A DNA stretch of 64,000 bases, taken from Larus michahellis (Eukaryota; Chordata; Aves; Charadriiformes; Laridae). Shown in pieces: positions 37,204 through 50,698 of this stretch (positions are counted from its first letter, which is position 1; every line of letters begins with the position of its first letter). The translations under genes and the position numbers were made by a program. The stretch spans positions 67,683,142-67,747,141 of the forward strand of contig NC_133896.1 of NCBI RefSeq assembly GCF_964199755.1, read 5' to 3'. The notes under the pieces are model-generated. The model did not search any database. It was not told the DNA's origin and was given only the letters and a program-made list of their open reading frames with translations.

Positions 37204-37250
37204 GATATTTATGGGGTAGCCCTGTTAGTCTACACGCTGTCGTGGAGGCT
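37204..37250 (+). mobile_element. Possible old amniote interspersed repeat fragment
   Basis: GGGGTAGCCCTGTTAGTCTA closely resembles the GGGTAGCCGTGTTAGTCTGTA word that opens a repeat family abundant in turtles and present as fossils in other sauropsids. The bases after it fit less well. The match is short. Confidence 0.3.
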
Positions 37251-40200
37251 TCTGGTTTTGGACCAACATGTGAGCTCTCGCTCCAGTGCGTGGTGGGTAC
37301 GAACCAGATTTCTCACCGACATCTGCAGCCTTGTGGGTGACTGCAGCTGTTTTTCCACCTGCGGGGATTTTGCAGCCTGCCATACAGGTAGAGCGCGAGC
37401 GAGTGCTCCTGTGAATTATGACCAATTACCTGTCCCAGTTTCTTTTCTAACTATTCCCCATTTCCACCTATTCTTAACAAGCTGTCCGGGAGTTTTGCCA
37501 AAGTACAAAATGAACTTCTATTAATTTTTTATTAACGGCAAGAAAGTTTTCAGCTGGCTAAGCTTGGTAAGTGCAGCACTGTTTATGTTCAGCTTTTACT
37601 GTAGCTGCACAGGCTCTTTCAGCATCTCTGCCTTTTTCCAAGGAGCCTGTCAATCCTGAAAGACTCAAGAGCTGGTTGTCTTCACCGTAGCATGCTGAGG
37701 TGATCTAAGAGTGGGTCTGTGTTTCTGCATGACAGTGGCGCTCCAATGGCATAAAACCCCATTGCACGTAACAACCAAACCTTCTGTCCGCGAGGCAAGT
37801 AAAACTTATATATCTTCCAAGAAAATGGTGCCAGCTAGGTCAGACTCGCAAATCTGCGACTATCACTCTGATCAACCTCTGTCTGAGTTTGGCTGTTTGT
37901 GTTAGGTCCTGTCTACGCCAGGGCAGTGCCAGCCCGGCTTTTCTGCCCACGTAGCTGAGACACCTTTCCAAAGACCATGGATGAAGGTAAAAACAGCTCC
38001 TTCCATGTGCACAGCTGTGGCCACGCGGGCATCTTTGTTAGCACAGCAGTGTTCACCAAGGTGTTGGGAGGCATGTGGTTTTATTACATTATTTTTTGTA
38101 CTCCGTGAACTAACAAAGTTTTATGGGGTAAACTTGATAGTCTGGTCCGGGCCCTACTTGTAGACGTAAGGTAATGTTTCTAAGTCAAGCATAAAACCAA
38201 GCTACAAGCAATAGGAAAAGTGATTACATTTAGACAGAGCTGGTTTGTGTTAGCTAAGTCTAAATTTGGCTTGCGGACAAGGCTGAACTAGGAAATGTAT
38301 TTTCAATACATTGGAGATGAGGCTCTGCTCTGTCAGTTCGTTGCCACTTTTGGTAAACTTGTGTGAGATCTGATTTGGTGAACGTCGTTCCTTCCTGCAA
38401 TTGATCTTAGGCTGAGCAGATTGAAGGTGACCAAGTGCTGCTCACCATCACAGGATGCCTCTGAGCTGGCATGGACCGCTTTGCCTGTCACCTGTACCAA
38501 TTCCTGCACCTCCTGGAGGCAGCAGGGAAGATTGTCCTCTTATTTCACAGCCGCTCCACTAACTCATTCTTCCTCCTGGTAAAAGAGGCTGTGATCTTCA
38601 CAGAGCCCAAAACCTTTGTCCATAGCCAGGGAAGGATTATCCAGCGGACCTGCAGTGCAAGAGGACATGTGTACACTGGCTTGCAGCGTATGCTGGAGCT
38701 GGACCAGGGGTGGGGAAGGATACAGCCCTGTGGAAACTGTGGCTTATTCGCATCTTGGGGCAGGTGTCAGAGACGGCTGTGGACTGGGCATAGCTTTCTA
38801 AACTCAGTTTGGGATTGAAAGAACTCAAAAGCAACGTGTGTTCCCAAGTAATGGATTGTCATGCAGAAGGTCAATCAATCTAGCAGGTGCTGGGCTGATC
38901 TTGAAAGCCTCGGAGTCGCTTGAGCCCGATCCATTCCCTGTTTGGGTGTCAGGCAGATGTTGCTGCTCTGCTCAGTAATGGTTGTGACTCCACCTAAATA
39001 TGTCTTACTTTTCCCTTCAGCTCCTCTGCCTGAATGTGTAGGAACCTTTGGCTTTTAATAGTGACATCATCACATCACATTCATCACTTGATCCTGTCAC
39101 CCCTTCCTTGGCAGTGCTTTCTGTCAGTGTACCTCAGCATCGTGCTGAGTGGATCTTCCAGACCGCCTTGATGACTTGTAATCTGAGGTCCTGCATCTGT
39201 GACTGGCCACCATAAATTGACTTGCTGGGTGGCTTTTGTGCTTCGCAGACCTGCACGTTCATAGCCATTGTCTCGTGTGTCCTAAGCAGCCAGACAGTAG
39301 TGGCACAGTTGCCTTTTCGGTCGAACTTTACAACTCCGTGTTTGGGATATACTGCTTTCTCTCATTGTCCTCTCTTCCACTGAAAACTCTGTCTGGTTAT
39401 TTCTGCAAAGGGCAGAGATTGCCGGTAGTTGTACATCTGCCTAGAGATGTCTTCAGAAACGTTGTGGATTCCTAGGGTTCAAGTTAGGCTTTTGTTTGTG
39501 TTTTTCTGCAAAGAATTAATATTAAATAGGTAACAAGTGATTAGAGGTAATCTTATGTTTTCAGAGTCCCATCTGCCTTTTCCTTTCCAAGGTTTTGCAA
39601 AGCAGACTTTTGGAAAGAGGCCTGTAATCTTGTATGCTGATGAAGAGATGCTGCTTTGGAGGACATCCAGGAGTATCCTCGGACCCTGCCCCTCATCCGT
39701 GTGCAGAAATGGGTTCCTGTTTGTCCAGTGCTCATCTGACGCTGTGGACCCTTTCCCCTGAATTAAAATCTGTAATTGCCCTGTAATATTTCAGCTTCCT
39801 AAATTAAGTCTGGGTGCAGGTATGCCAAATTCCTGGACTTCTATAAGGAATCTCTGGTGTGCCCCCAGGGTGGATATGGCCATTGTGGACATCCATGCGC
39901 TTGGAGCAAATGCCCAGTCCTCAAGCAACAAAACAAACAAATATGGAGCTGGTAAAATAAAAAGGCTTTCATAAGAAAACATGGTTTGGTCTAAATTGAA
40001 ATTTTCAGAAGAAAAACATATTTTTCCATAGTGATGTTTCAAAACCTAACGATTTCTGTTTCCAATTGACATTCAGACTTAAGTGTCATTTTAAGTTGAA
40101 ACCTGAAACAAGAGTTTAAATTTAAGGTCAACATCCCAGAACCTCTTGTTTTGGATCAGCATTTCATTTTGAATGTTTTGTTTCTATCAATAATATCTTG

Positions 40201-43200
40201 GGCTTTTTTTCACCCCTGCATTTTCAAATCAAAAGCATTTGGAATTGTTCATGGCATGAAATAGTATAATATTTTGACCTTTCATCCTTATTTGGGACGC
40301 AGGCAAATGTTGAAATCCCAGCCTTTCTTGGGGAACAGAGATTCCATTCTCCGACCAGATCCACAAAAGTATATTTCCACTGGTTTTGCTGGCCGGCTAC
40401 TTCAATACTTTGTGTGTGATGACTTGTAATTCACTGCAGATTGGATCGGTGGTGTGTCCACATGGCTGGTCTGAGCTGGAGAAGCTGAGGGCAGTTAATC
40501 TTTTGTGCTCTGTGTTGTGCTTTCAAATCGATATCCAGATTTCTTTCCCAAGATAAATTTTCCGTTCTAACCAGCGTTCGGTAGTGCACCGCTCAGCTGC
40601 CTGATACGTATTCCGTGCATGGATGGGGACTCTGCTGCTCTCTGAGTCTAGCTGCGAGCTCTTCTATGAAATCAGGATGTTTTAAAAGTTGAGACAGCTT
40701 CTTGGTCATCTATTGTCTGCAGTCTCGCAGACGGCCATATATCTTTCTGCTCAGAAGTTACTTTCCCCCCCTTCCCACCATTGTGGGGAACTTTTTCCTG
40801 CCGGGCACCGTGCAGTGTGTCTCTGAAGCCGTTTTATGGTGTTCCCCAGAAGCACGCTTTTGTATAGCTGCCTCAAAGCATAATCCAGAGAAAAGTCTCT
40901 GAGGCAAGAAACGTCTTTTTCTGTTTGGCTTTGAGGTGCTATCTCCCCTCTTCCAAAATGCAATTGGCTCCATCTACATCCCTAAGCTGTTTTGTTTGGA
41001 GCGAAGAGAGCTCAGAAAATCAAGGGAGGCCACACACATAAACAACTGTGTGTGAAATCAATTAATCTAAATGAGCAGGAGACATATTCTTGAAGGAGAA
41101 AAGACTGGTTCTCACAGAAACCTCCCTTGTGTATGGCATTGGCGAGACTGTTACAAACATTACGTCACTGGAACAATGATGAGCTAGGTGAATATTTTAA
41201 ACTTTTCGGCTAGCGTTGGCCAATATTTAGAGGAAGAGTGGTGTTTGATTGTGTTCGAAGAGCCTTCCACGCTCTTTGGGAATATTTTAACAAACGATTT
41301 TCATAATGGCAATGCTCATAGAGACAGTATTAGCCTGCTAAAGCTAACGCTATTGAAGGGACCTAAATTTTGACACCTCAGCTTCAAATATTTGCATCAT
41401 AAATTTGATCTCAGGAATTGCCCTCACCCAGTCAGGGATAAGAAGCCTGTTGTTCTTGTGTGTTCAGGTAGTATATATTGTCAGTAATACGTACACAAGC
41501 AATCTATGGGACATGGATTACTTGCGGGAGTTTTTATAAATAATTTTTAATCTCAAGTTAGAGAAAAATCTTGTACTGCTTTTTAAAAAATCTGATAAGA
41601 AAAAGAGGTTTCCTAAAGCTGTATGTTATAAACCGTTATTAGTCTCTGCGGTTGCAGGACTGTGAAACGGGAGACTGATGTGTCGAGATTTCCAAACCTG
41701 GTTAGCTCTTGGATCGTGGTCACGGGTAGCGGCGGTGCCCGACTTTCCCCGCAGGAGGAGGGTTATTCGCATCTCGGCACAATGTGGTTCTGCACTTTGG
41801 GGTGCCCAAGGGTCAGCCATTGCGGTCATACCCCAGCTCCTCTCTGCACCTCTTTAAATAATAGTCTCGTCTCTTGGCCGGCTGGCCTGGGGCAGGGGTG
41901 ACACGTGCTGGGAGCAAAAAGCTGTGCTCGGCCTTTTTTAGCTGAGGGAAGGCCATGGAAAGGAGGCCTCAAGAGAGCAGTCTTTAGGGAAAAGGGGTGG
42001 AAGAACAGGAAATCTAGGAGACAGCTACTCTACTCAACCTCCTAAATTGTCAGAGGAGAGGATGAAAAGTGCAACTCTGGGAAATCAAAAGTCTTTGTGC
42101 TTGTTACTCAGGCTGTAAAGTCTTTTCGCGGCCACACACCTCCCCTGGCCCTATCCTACCTCCCGTTTGGGGATGAGGAAAATAATAAGAATAACTGCTT
42201 CGTGTTTTGCACTGAGGTCTCCCTAATGAATCACACGCTGCTTTGCCCAGCCCTGAGCTGAAAGTTTGTCCTATGAGTGAAAGGTTCCCAAAGGCTTGAA
42301 GAAAAAACAGCCGTGTTTGTTAGAGAAAGCTGCAGGATAGAGGTCTTGCTTGGATGATCCTGTTCATGCAACCTCATCGTTAGGTTTTGCCCTGATTTGT
42401 TGTTTCATTTCTAGTACCTAGCAGAATATTTTCCTGATTTGAAAAGAAAAGAAAGTCCTTTAAAACTATGATTCTAAGACTTCAGTGTCTAAGTTTTTTT
42501 TTTTTTAGTTGAGGCCAGGAGACAGTCTACCACGGAAGCCAAGAAGTTCCTACATTGCAGCTGGGAGCCCTTCTGGAGAAGGCAGAGAGCCTTTCCTGTA
42601 GCTTTTTGGGTGGAAGAGCATCACCACATACAACCTGCCCATTCCAAATCCCGACAGGTGGCGGGCGCTTTTCAGCAGCCACTGCCTTTTATTATTCTGA
42701 TCACCGTCATTTGTTTCATTTGCTATCTGATTTGATTGAGGCTGAGAAAGAGATCACTTTCTAGCACCCTCAGGGCAAAACCTGGGCTTCCTAGAGCTAA
42801 GCAACCTTTCTGACCCTCCCACAGCCCTGGGGTGAGCCCCGCAGGTATCTGTCCCGGGAGGTGCGTGTTGAAATACCCCAAGTCATTTACAAGTTAGCTG
42901 GCTGTAGACTGCTGAAATTCATCTCCCTCAGGCACTTTTCTAGATCCCCAAAGCAACCAGTGAACCAGTGTGCCTCTTCGGGCACTTAAATATCGCTGTT
43001 AAAGTGGCTTATTGTCCCCTAGTTTCATATCTATGAAAGGGGAGTCCCAGCATGGTCATGATGCTTGCGTGTGGTGCTTACACCATTTTCTCTCACATTA
43101 AGCCTGAGGAGGAAGGCTAGATGCCGTTCTCATCCCCTACGTTCCCATCTGGCGCTGGGATGGAAACACAAAGAACATCCGACAACACAAATAAATTAAA

Positions 43201-44042
43201 CTGCTAATTTCCATGACCTAATTACAGCTCTCAGGTTTGCTTCCTGACCTGAAAATGAAACTCCCCTTGCAAAGTTTCCTTGTTTTGGTTTTTCTGTTTG
43301 TTTGTTTTGTTTTAAACAAAGCAAGTAAACAAGAGCCACGCTACTGAATAGGAGAGGATGGTTTGCCACGTTCATTTTCCTGTATTCCTCCCTGGGTTCT
43401 GCTCAGCTGGTTGTGCCCCACGCTGCGCTTTGGGAGGGGCGATCCGGGCTAAATATATCTGCAGTGGCTGTGAAATGCAGTATGGGTGCTGCGTCATTTG
43501 GTGGAGTTTACTTGGAAACTAAGGTGGGAAGCCAGCTTTTATTTTCAGCCTTGGGTCAGATGCGTTGGTCAGTCACCTCACCCAGAATTTCAGTCTTGAT
43601 CAAGGAGCTTGTCCTTGCAAGACAGACGTAAAACCTACTCTCTAAATAAAAAGCCAAGCTAATTGCAGCAACAAAATAACGTTGGGCCAACTATGTTTTT
43701 TCTTGTTCAGCAACCAGATTTGTGATCCCAGCGCTTCTTCAGATACATCACCTTAAAAAAAGGCAAAAAAATACCGTAGCTCAAATATCATGGCTTAATG
43801 AGTAGAGGAGTTGGTGTGATGCTGTGCGCTCTAGATATATCAGAAAGAACCCCAGCGCTGGCAGCACGCTGACAACTGGAGTCCTTGGGCTTTCGCGTAT
43901 GTTGGGACAGAAATGTATACCTCCAAGAAACATGCGAGGAGCAGATGCAACTTGGTGACAAAAGAGGATTTAGATTTTGCAGTTTCTGGTTCTGGCTTGT
44001 CTTCCTCAGCTGTTTCTGCTAGTGCAGTGGGGGTGCTTTCAC

Positions 44043-44069
44043 GGGAAGGGAAGGGAAGGGGAGGGAAGG
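44043..44069. repeat. (GGGAA)n short tandem repeat
   Basis: About five GGGAA/GGGGA units. A similar GGGAAGGGGAGGGAAGGGG run occurs at about 62072-62094. Confidence 0.85.
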
Positions 44070-47000
44070 TATTCCCTCAGCGTGGAAATGTGGAGGGGTG
44101 GATGCAGCACAAGGAGGCACACCTGAGCTCGCTTTAGTCTCTGCTGCACGCAGGGAACAGCAGCAGGGCCAGTGTGGCCACATCAGTGACACAAACTTGC
44201 TGGGGACTCTTGGGGACTTGCCCAGGCAAACAGGTGGGTGGCAACCCGTGCTCTCTCTCCATGAGCTCACCAGGATGACCTGCCTGCACATCTCACGTAC
44301 CGCAGTTGCTTCTCTGGCTGCTGAAGGCATTTTTCTCCCTTCTTCCTTATGCCACTATAAGCGAGAGGAATGCCTGTGTCTCTATATGGCTGTCTGACTA
44401 AAAAAGGAGATGGGGAAACTCTTCAATATAAGGATTTGTATTTATCCAGGGAGTCATGATGATGCAAAGTTCTGCCCGGAGCTTTTTAGTGCATAGCACG
44501 CTGGGGCCTCTGAATATTACTGCAGGACAAGCCACACATGGCAGACCAAAGCCACACGGCTTTGCTAACACAGAGCTGCTGGCACCAGGGCACTGGTCTA
44601 CGCGGAGGTATCATGGAGCTCCAGGATATGTGGTTCATGCTAACGACAATAAAATGTTCCCCATTTCTCTCGGAGGATTCAGTTGTGAGGGTGAGGGCTG
44701 GGCACTGGGATTTCTGGGGTTAACCCAGGCTCTGTGGCTGCTGGTAAGCCTGAGTGCCTCCTTGCCTTCATGGACTTCACCTGGGCACTGATGGCTGTGA
44801 GCAGCAGAGAGCGCAGAGGATCACCATTGCCATTTGAACCTACACAGGTGTAGTTTATCCTCCCTGTAACATAGGAGTGTTGAGAGAGCAGGTGGGAATT
44901 ACTCTTTTTTAGCTTCCTTTCTGGGCTCCGTGTCTGGTCCTGCTTTTTTTGACTGTCCAGCTGTTCCTAGGAAGGTGGTAGGTAAGTGAACGATACTGTT
45001 GTAGAAGTTTTGTAGCTTTGTATCTCCTTGGCTTTCCTGTACTTTGTTCCTTGGTGCTTTACATCAGTGAAGTGATCAGTTCCCTCGCTCTTCCCCTCTA
45101 TCAGCTCCCAGGAGTCGGTACAACTTCTGTAGCTGGGATTATCTGGTTTCAGTGATGGGATGGCAGGGCTCAGGGAAGGTTGTGGGTTTTTTTCTGGCAG
45201 GGGGCAGGCAGAATTCACAAATAGCTGTCCCACAGCCATGTGCTCCAGCTGCTCTACCACACGCTGTGGCGTAGACTTAATATTCATGGCTTTTATTCAA
45301 CCATTATGTGAGAAGTAAAGGCTGTCTGCACAATGTGTCAGAAAGATAGTGCTCTTGGGTGAGGAGGCGCTGGGTGGAAGCATGTGTCTCTCTAGTCCAC
45401 TTCAGGTTATTAACTAAACTCATAATAACATGTAATTAAACATTCAAGAATAAGTGTTTCTCCTGTGTGAGGCTTGCTTCCTTCCTTCTTTCCCCCTTAA
45501 GCCCTTCTCCCTACACGCGTTGTCAGTATGGATGGCCTCCTGGCTGGGCACTTCAGCTGTCTAGTATCGGTGGGCAGGTTGCAACCCGAGTGTCTGCTTT
45601 TTGAAGAGCATCTGTGGCTTCTGCCTTGAATCCAGCTGTGGAAGGTGAAGTTGGCCGATTTGGCCGCTGTGCCTGCACAGAGGGCACATTGTGTGAAGTC
45701 GCTGAGTGAAAAGGGCTGTGCTCTGAGGACAGCGTGTGGTTTTGACCCATCAGTAACACTGCTGATGCTCAAGCTGGAGCTCCTGAGGGTGACTCCGGTA
45801 GTGCTGAAGGGATGTGGTCTGTGTTTCAGTACATTAATGTCCCCAGTCCCTATATCCTGGGCCTCCAGGGCAAGAAACTGCCTGCAAAGGGCAGCTGATC
45901 TTGAGATACTGAGTTCCCGAATGGTGGGTTCCCAGTCCCCTCTGCAGAGGGGTGTGAGGTAGTACTAGAGGATGCAGTGGGCAGCAAAAACCTGCACCTC
46001 TCCACCAGTTATGCTCCTTGTTGCAAGTGTGAACGTAAAGCAGCAACGAGACCCCGACAGCCCCTGCTCTCCCTTTGCCTTCTGTGTGGGCCTCTCGTGT
46101 CAGTGCCTTTGAGAGAATGGCTGAAGTGTTCAGCGCTGCAGTTTTGGGGAGCAGACTGGCCTTACAGCAGCAATTCCTTCACCCGCGCCAGCCGGAGTAA
46201 CCGAGAGCTTGCCCACCGTTGGTAGGCATCGACTGCAGGGGGATGAGGAGGGGGACCAAGGAGGGAGAAGCAGCTGCGAGACTGGAAAAAGCGGGGACAG
46301 AAAAGGGAACGGAACAGGGAAGAGAGCATGTGGTAACCCAGATGTTATGGCACAGGAGAAGGAGGGTGCAGGTTTGATCATCCACCTCCCAGTGTTGACA
46401 CTGTGCTGGGGTGCTATCGAAAAAATCTCATGTAACTGATGGGCAGTGGTGTGTATGGAAGGAGATGGGGAAGGAGAGGATGTGGTGACACAGAAGATTA
46501 ACCCCAGTGCCGTGAGCTGTCCTCCATTGGCCTCTCTCTCCTGTTCTCTGTTTTCTCACCCTTGCTTACCTGAAGGCTGTCATCTCCCAGGTAAAACCTG
46601 TGCGTTGCTCATGTTCTGTGTAGGAAAGCTGCAAAGAAACCCCACAGCTGCAGTAAACAAAGTAGGAGATAACTTTTATCATTTTTTATTATTTTTTTTT
46701 TTCATTCCTCAGTCATTACAGAGCCAATGTTTCAGGCAAAAAGAAAAACATAGGCTGTCTTGTCATGGGAGAAACGATCTTTCTCGTGGGATATAAAACT
46801 TTGTGTCTGACCAGTGAAGGTCTCCTGGCAGCGATGCTAATCCTGCCCAGGTTCTGCTGTGCAGTACGAAATATAAAACACGTGATAACTCCTTCTGTAG
46901 TTCCAGTAGAAATTTTTCATGTCCTAAACAAGCGTGCTGTGTTCCTCGGTCCTGTTAAGCCGTTGCTGTGTGCCGCTCCAGCAGCCCTGCCTTAACAGCT

Positions 47001-49994
47001 CAGCTGGTTTGCTGGGTGGTTTGGAGCCTTTTGATGGAAGGCACTATTTAATTATCAGCGGTGTTATGTTCCCGGAGCTCGCTACATGAAAGCAAAATAC
47101 CGGCAGTCTGTAATTAATCTAAGCTAATGTGCCACTGTTTACACTCCATCTCCCAAAGCAGACAGATGTAAGAAGACACCCAGCCTTCATCTGGGATCCT
47201 CCCAGGTTATTTCTGAGCTATCTTTGGAGAGCTGCAGTGAGCCTATCTACCCACCCCACGAGTCCCTCAGAAATGAGTACCTTTAACTTTTCTAAGGAAT
47301 GAGTGGGAAACTTTGTTTCCTAGCAGGGAGCCGATTTAATGCCTTTTTGTTTGCATTACCACAGCCGACACTGGCTGGCATGGCACAGGAGCACATAACT
47401 CTTCCGAGTAGTCGTGAATTTTGCAGCGTGAAAGGGTCCAATGTAATAAGCCTTGCTTCCTCCATCGCTCCCCTCGCTTTGGATGAGTAGGAGGCTGCTG
47501 GCAATGGGGGTGCGCTGGCTCTCTGTGGTGGGAAGATGAGCGATTCTCTGGGGCTCCGGTCTTCAAAGTAAAACACCATACGTTCATTTCTGAGCCCCCT
47601 GCTACAAATGTTTAGCAGGAGAAGGTGATGAAAATGCTTAGAGCTGTGGAGAGACTGAAAAGATTACGCATCCTTAGTTAGAGTGAGGAGTAATAAAAAG
47701 CAACGTGACAGAAGTATATAAACTTAGAAGTACAGAGAAGCAAACCAGGCATTCCTGTGTATACTTTTACATAATACAAGGTTTTCAATGAAGTTGAAAT
47801 AAAACATCTGACACAGGTGAAACTTATTTTTTCCTTACAGCACATAAATAATTGAGACCAAGAACATAGTAGAATGCAGAAAGGATTAGATGTTTATATG
47901 GATAAAAATTTTATGCACAGTTTATGAATTTTCTTCAAACTGTTTTAGAAGACATCGGACCTCCTGCTCCTGGACAATCTTCCAGCTACAGCTGGTTAAA
48001 TGCCAGTCCTGACCCTGTAAACCTCTAATATCTTCCTTTTGAAACATCTGACAGCGGACACTAGCTTAGAGGAGTCATTGCCTGAGCCTTGCCTTCCCGA
48101 GCATCGCTGCATTGAATGATTACTATAAACCTGGCTGGGATCAGAGGCGACCACAACTTTCTATTCACCTGAAGGCTGGGATGTAGAATATGAGGATGTT
48201 GGTTGTCATCCTCCCGGACTGTAGGTTCAAGATGACAATTATCCATCTTGTCAAACCACTGACTCGGTTGTCTCCATTACCTCTTTGCTAGTCATCCACC
48301 CCAGTGTTGTGGTGGACAGGTGACCTCTGCAGGTCTGAGCCGCAGTAGGAAACGTTATAACAGGAGAGCCTGTACGGCTCCCATCCTCTTGGGGAACGAT
48401 GTATTCTAGGTGTTACGTCAACATCTTTTTTTCAGCAATATGTTTTGTTCAGACTGAAGTAAGTTGTAAGGAGCTTAGTCATGTGGGGAAGGCTTTTGTT
48501 GGGGTTGACTTTTCCTTGTTATGAGTGTGTCTTTGGGCTCTGATTATTTTCAGTGAACACTGACTTATCCCGCTGCAGATGTACCAGTGCAGAATAGCCC
48601 GCCCCAGTGCACTGGGCACGTTGTATACTGGGGCATCCTGGCGATACCCAGGACAGGCTCCCTGCTTCCACACCCCAGCATCTTGCTGGTTTAGCAGAGT
48701 TAGCCTGCTAGCATCTCTGGCCTGGAGGGAAGAAAAAATTGTAATATCCAGCAGAGGGTGCTCATAAACAGATATCCCAAGTAATCGGGTACCGCTGGTA
48801 CCTCTGCGCTCCAGTTCTCTGGTGGCTGAGCCCCAGTTTTTGGTGGCCGTGGCTGTGTTAGCAGGCAGAGTGGGCCAGGAGGAGCGGGTCTGGACAGTGA
48901 ACAGTTGGTGCTGAAGACCTGGCACCTATGCAATAGCACTATGGGGTTGGGGGGGGGTGTGTGTTATTTTTGACTAGTTCTTGTCTGGTCTCGTGGATGT
49001 GGAGGAGGCGTGTGAGGTATCCTCCTCAAGCATGGTCTCCTGTGCAGTTCTAAAGTTGTTCTAAGGCTGCTCCAAGTTGCAAAGCACTGCATGGGTAGTG
49101 GGATTGGTGGGGGATTTGCTGCAGAAGTGAATCCATATTTCAACTATAACACTAGCATTCTCACGGCTGTCTTGGTGTTGGTAGTGGTCAGGTCTGCTGT
49201 CGAGTCCCTGTCACCCGTGTCGAGCTGATCCTTTTTGCCACACGGGTGGGTGTGGATAGTCCAGCCGCTCTCCATTCAAGGCAGTTTCCAGCCTCTGAGC
49301 TTTGAACTGAGTTTATGCGTAAACTGAACTCAAACTTTCCAAGTGCATCTCAGTCAAAGCTTCCAAGTTTGATCAGATTTTTTTCTTGTCCAAGCCGCAA
49401 GATACGATGCAAAATTGTAACTTGGTCCCCGCTGTGCTCAGAAAGGTCACAAACCTTTCGGTGAACCTGGGCTGAGCTTGTGCCAAATCCCAGAACCAGG
49501 TGTATTTTTCATGTGTTTTTAGGACTGTGTGTTGTAACTGTCACATGGCTCTGAAATGGAGTCCCCAGAGCAAACGTAGCATGTGATCAGAGCACTGGGA
49601 TTAGGGAAGAAGAGGAGGCATTTTTCTTCAGATAATTATAGGCAGCTGAGTTGCCTGTAGAAAAAAAAAAAAAATCAAAACCAAATCTGCTAATGCTCAG
49701 CACCTTTAGAGCACTTACTGTAAGTAGGCATCACTGAACTCCTCAGCATCAAAGGGGGAAATACCTGTCTGGCCTGTAGTCCAAGGCACTCTTGGATTAA
49801 AGAAAGATCATAGGTCGTGATTATATCAAATGCGGAAGACTCCACTCTGTCTTTACAAATCTCTCTTATTTTCCTTAACGCCTTTTCTACTGAAAAAATC
49901 CCAGAATGTTTAATCAGCGCACCTGAGTCTCGTCTCACATAATTCATCTTTATGAGATGAACCCTTTCTTACATGGGGTTTTCCACCGGTAGCT

Positions 49995-50155
49995 CTCAAT
50001 GCATTTTACAGAAGAGATTCTTCACATGGTCCCCCTCTTGCACATGGGGAAAGCAAGGGAGAGGGGAAGGCAGAAGAAACACACTTAGGTTATGCGGCCA
50101 ACCAAAGGTGGGGTCAGCAATAAAATTCCAGGTTCTTAGTTTTGGGCTCTGCTGG
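49995..50155 (-). mobile_element. MIR/CORE-SINE-like fossil, antisense
   Basis: On the + strand CTCAATGCATTTTACAGAAG is followed by CCCCCTCTTGCACATGGGGA. Then come AGCAAGGGAGAGG, ACACTTAGGTTATGCGGCCA and AATAAAATTCCAGGTTCTTA. This is the word order of an inverted MIR-type SINE (CGCTTTACA; CCCCATTTTACAGATGGGGA; GAGGCACAGAG; ACTTGCCCAAGGTCA; GAACCCAGGTCT). Diverged and identified by eye. Confidence 0.5.
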
Positions 50156-50669
50156 AACTGTTCCTCCAACCATCGAAGTGCTTTTAGGGCTGGGTGAAAC
50201 ACAGGAGCTATTGAAACAATTCAGGACAGAAAGTGGAGGAAGGCAGAAATGTAATTACGCACACAGGGAGCGGTCACGTAGCCAAATGCCGGCATGTTGT
50301 CCTTAATAACCACAAGTGTGGTCAGGCACCCATTTATTTCCTCTGAAAGACAACGTGCCGAGCAGGTCAGCGCCCTCCGGCATGATGCTGAAACACTGGG
50401 TCAGTGTTGACTCAGAGGAAGGAGCTCCGCTGCCTTGAGTCACCCCCATTGCTTCCTGAGGGACGCTGGTTTCCCCGGGGGTGTCGGCGCTGCCATCCTG
50501 CTGAGATCAGATGAAATCATGACCTGGAGTGGTCTGGCTGCAGTTAAACGTAAAGAGATACTGGAAAAAAAAAGAAACCCCACATCTCACTCTAAGGGCT
50601 AGAAGGGTGGTGGTTTTTTTGTTTCTGGGGTTTTTTTTTAATGATTTTGTCTTGAATTACAACCTTCCT
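50156..50669. other. Intergenic, nothing recognised
   Basis: Short unremarkable stretch between the old SINE and the C/A homopolymer junction. No exon or repeat unit is visible. Confidence 0.5.
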
Positions 50670-50698
50670 CCCCCCCCCCCCCCCCAAAAAAAAAAAAA
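50670..50698. repeat. Homopolymer junction C16A13
   Basis: Sixteen C followed by thirteen A, then an A/G-rich tail. Read on the minus strand it is T13G16, the same design as the T10G12 junction at 34900-34921. Confidence 0.9.

Larger units (their letters stand above)
35896..49994. other. Long intergenic stretch, no gene seen
   Basis: About 14 kb of AT-rich to moderate-GC DNA with no recognisable exon. It contains a possible old amniote repeat at 37204-37250 and a weak MIR-like piece near 43000-43050 (CTAGTTTCATATCTATGAAA recalls CTCAGTTTCC.CATCTGTAAA). A GGGAA run is listed separately. Open frames here are short and unsupported. Confidence 0.5.

Noticed and set aside
43000..43055. Possible additional MIR fragment
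   Set aside because: Only the CTAGTTTCATATCTATGAAA word fits. The upstream blocks are too diverged to call.
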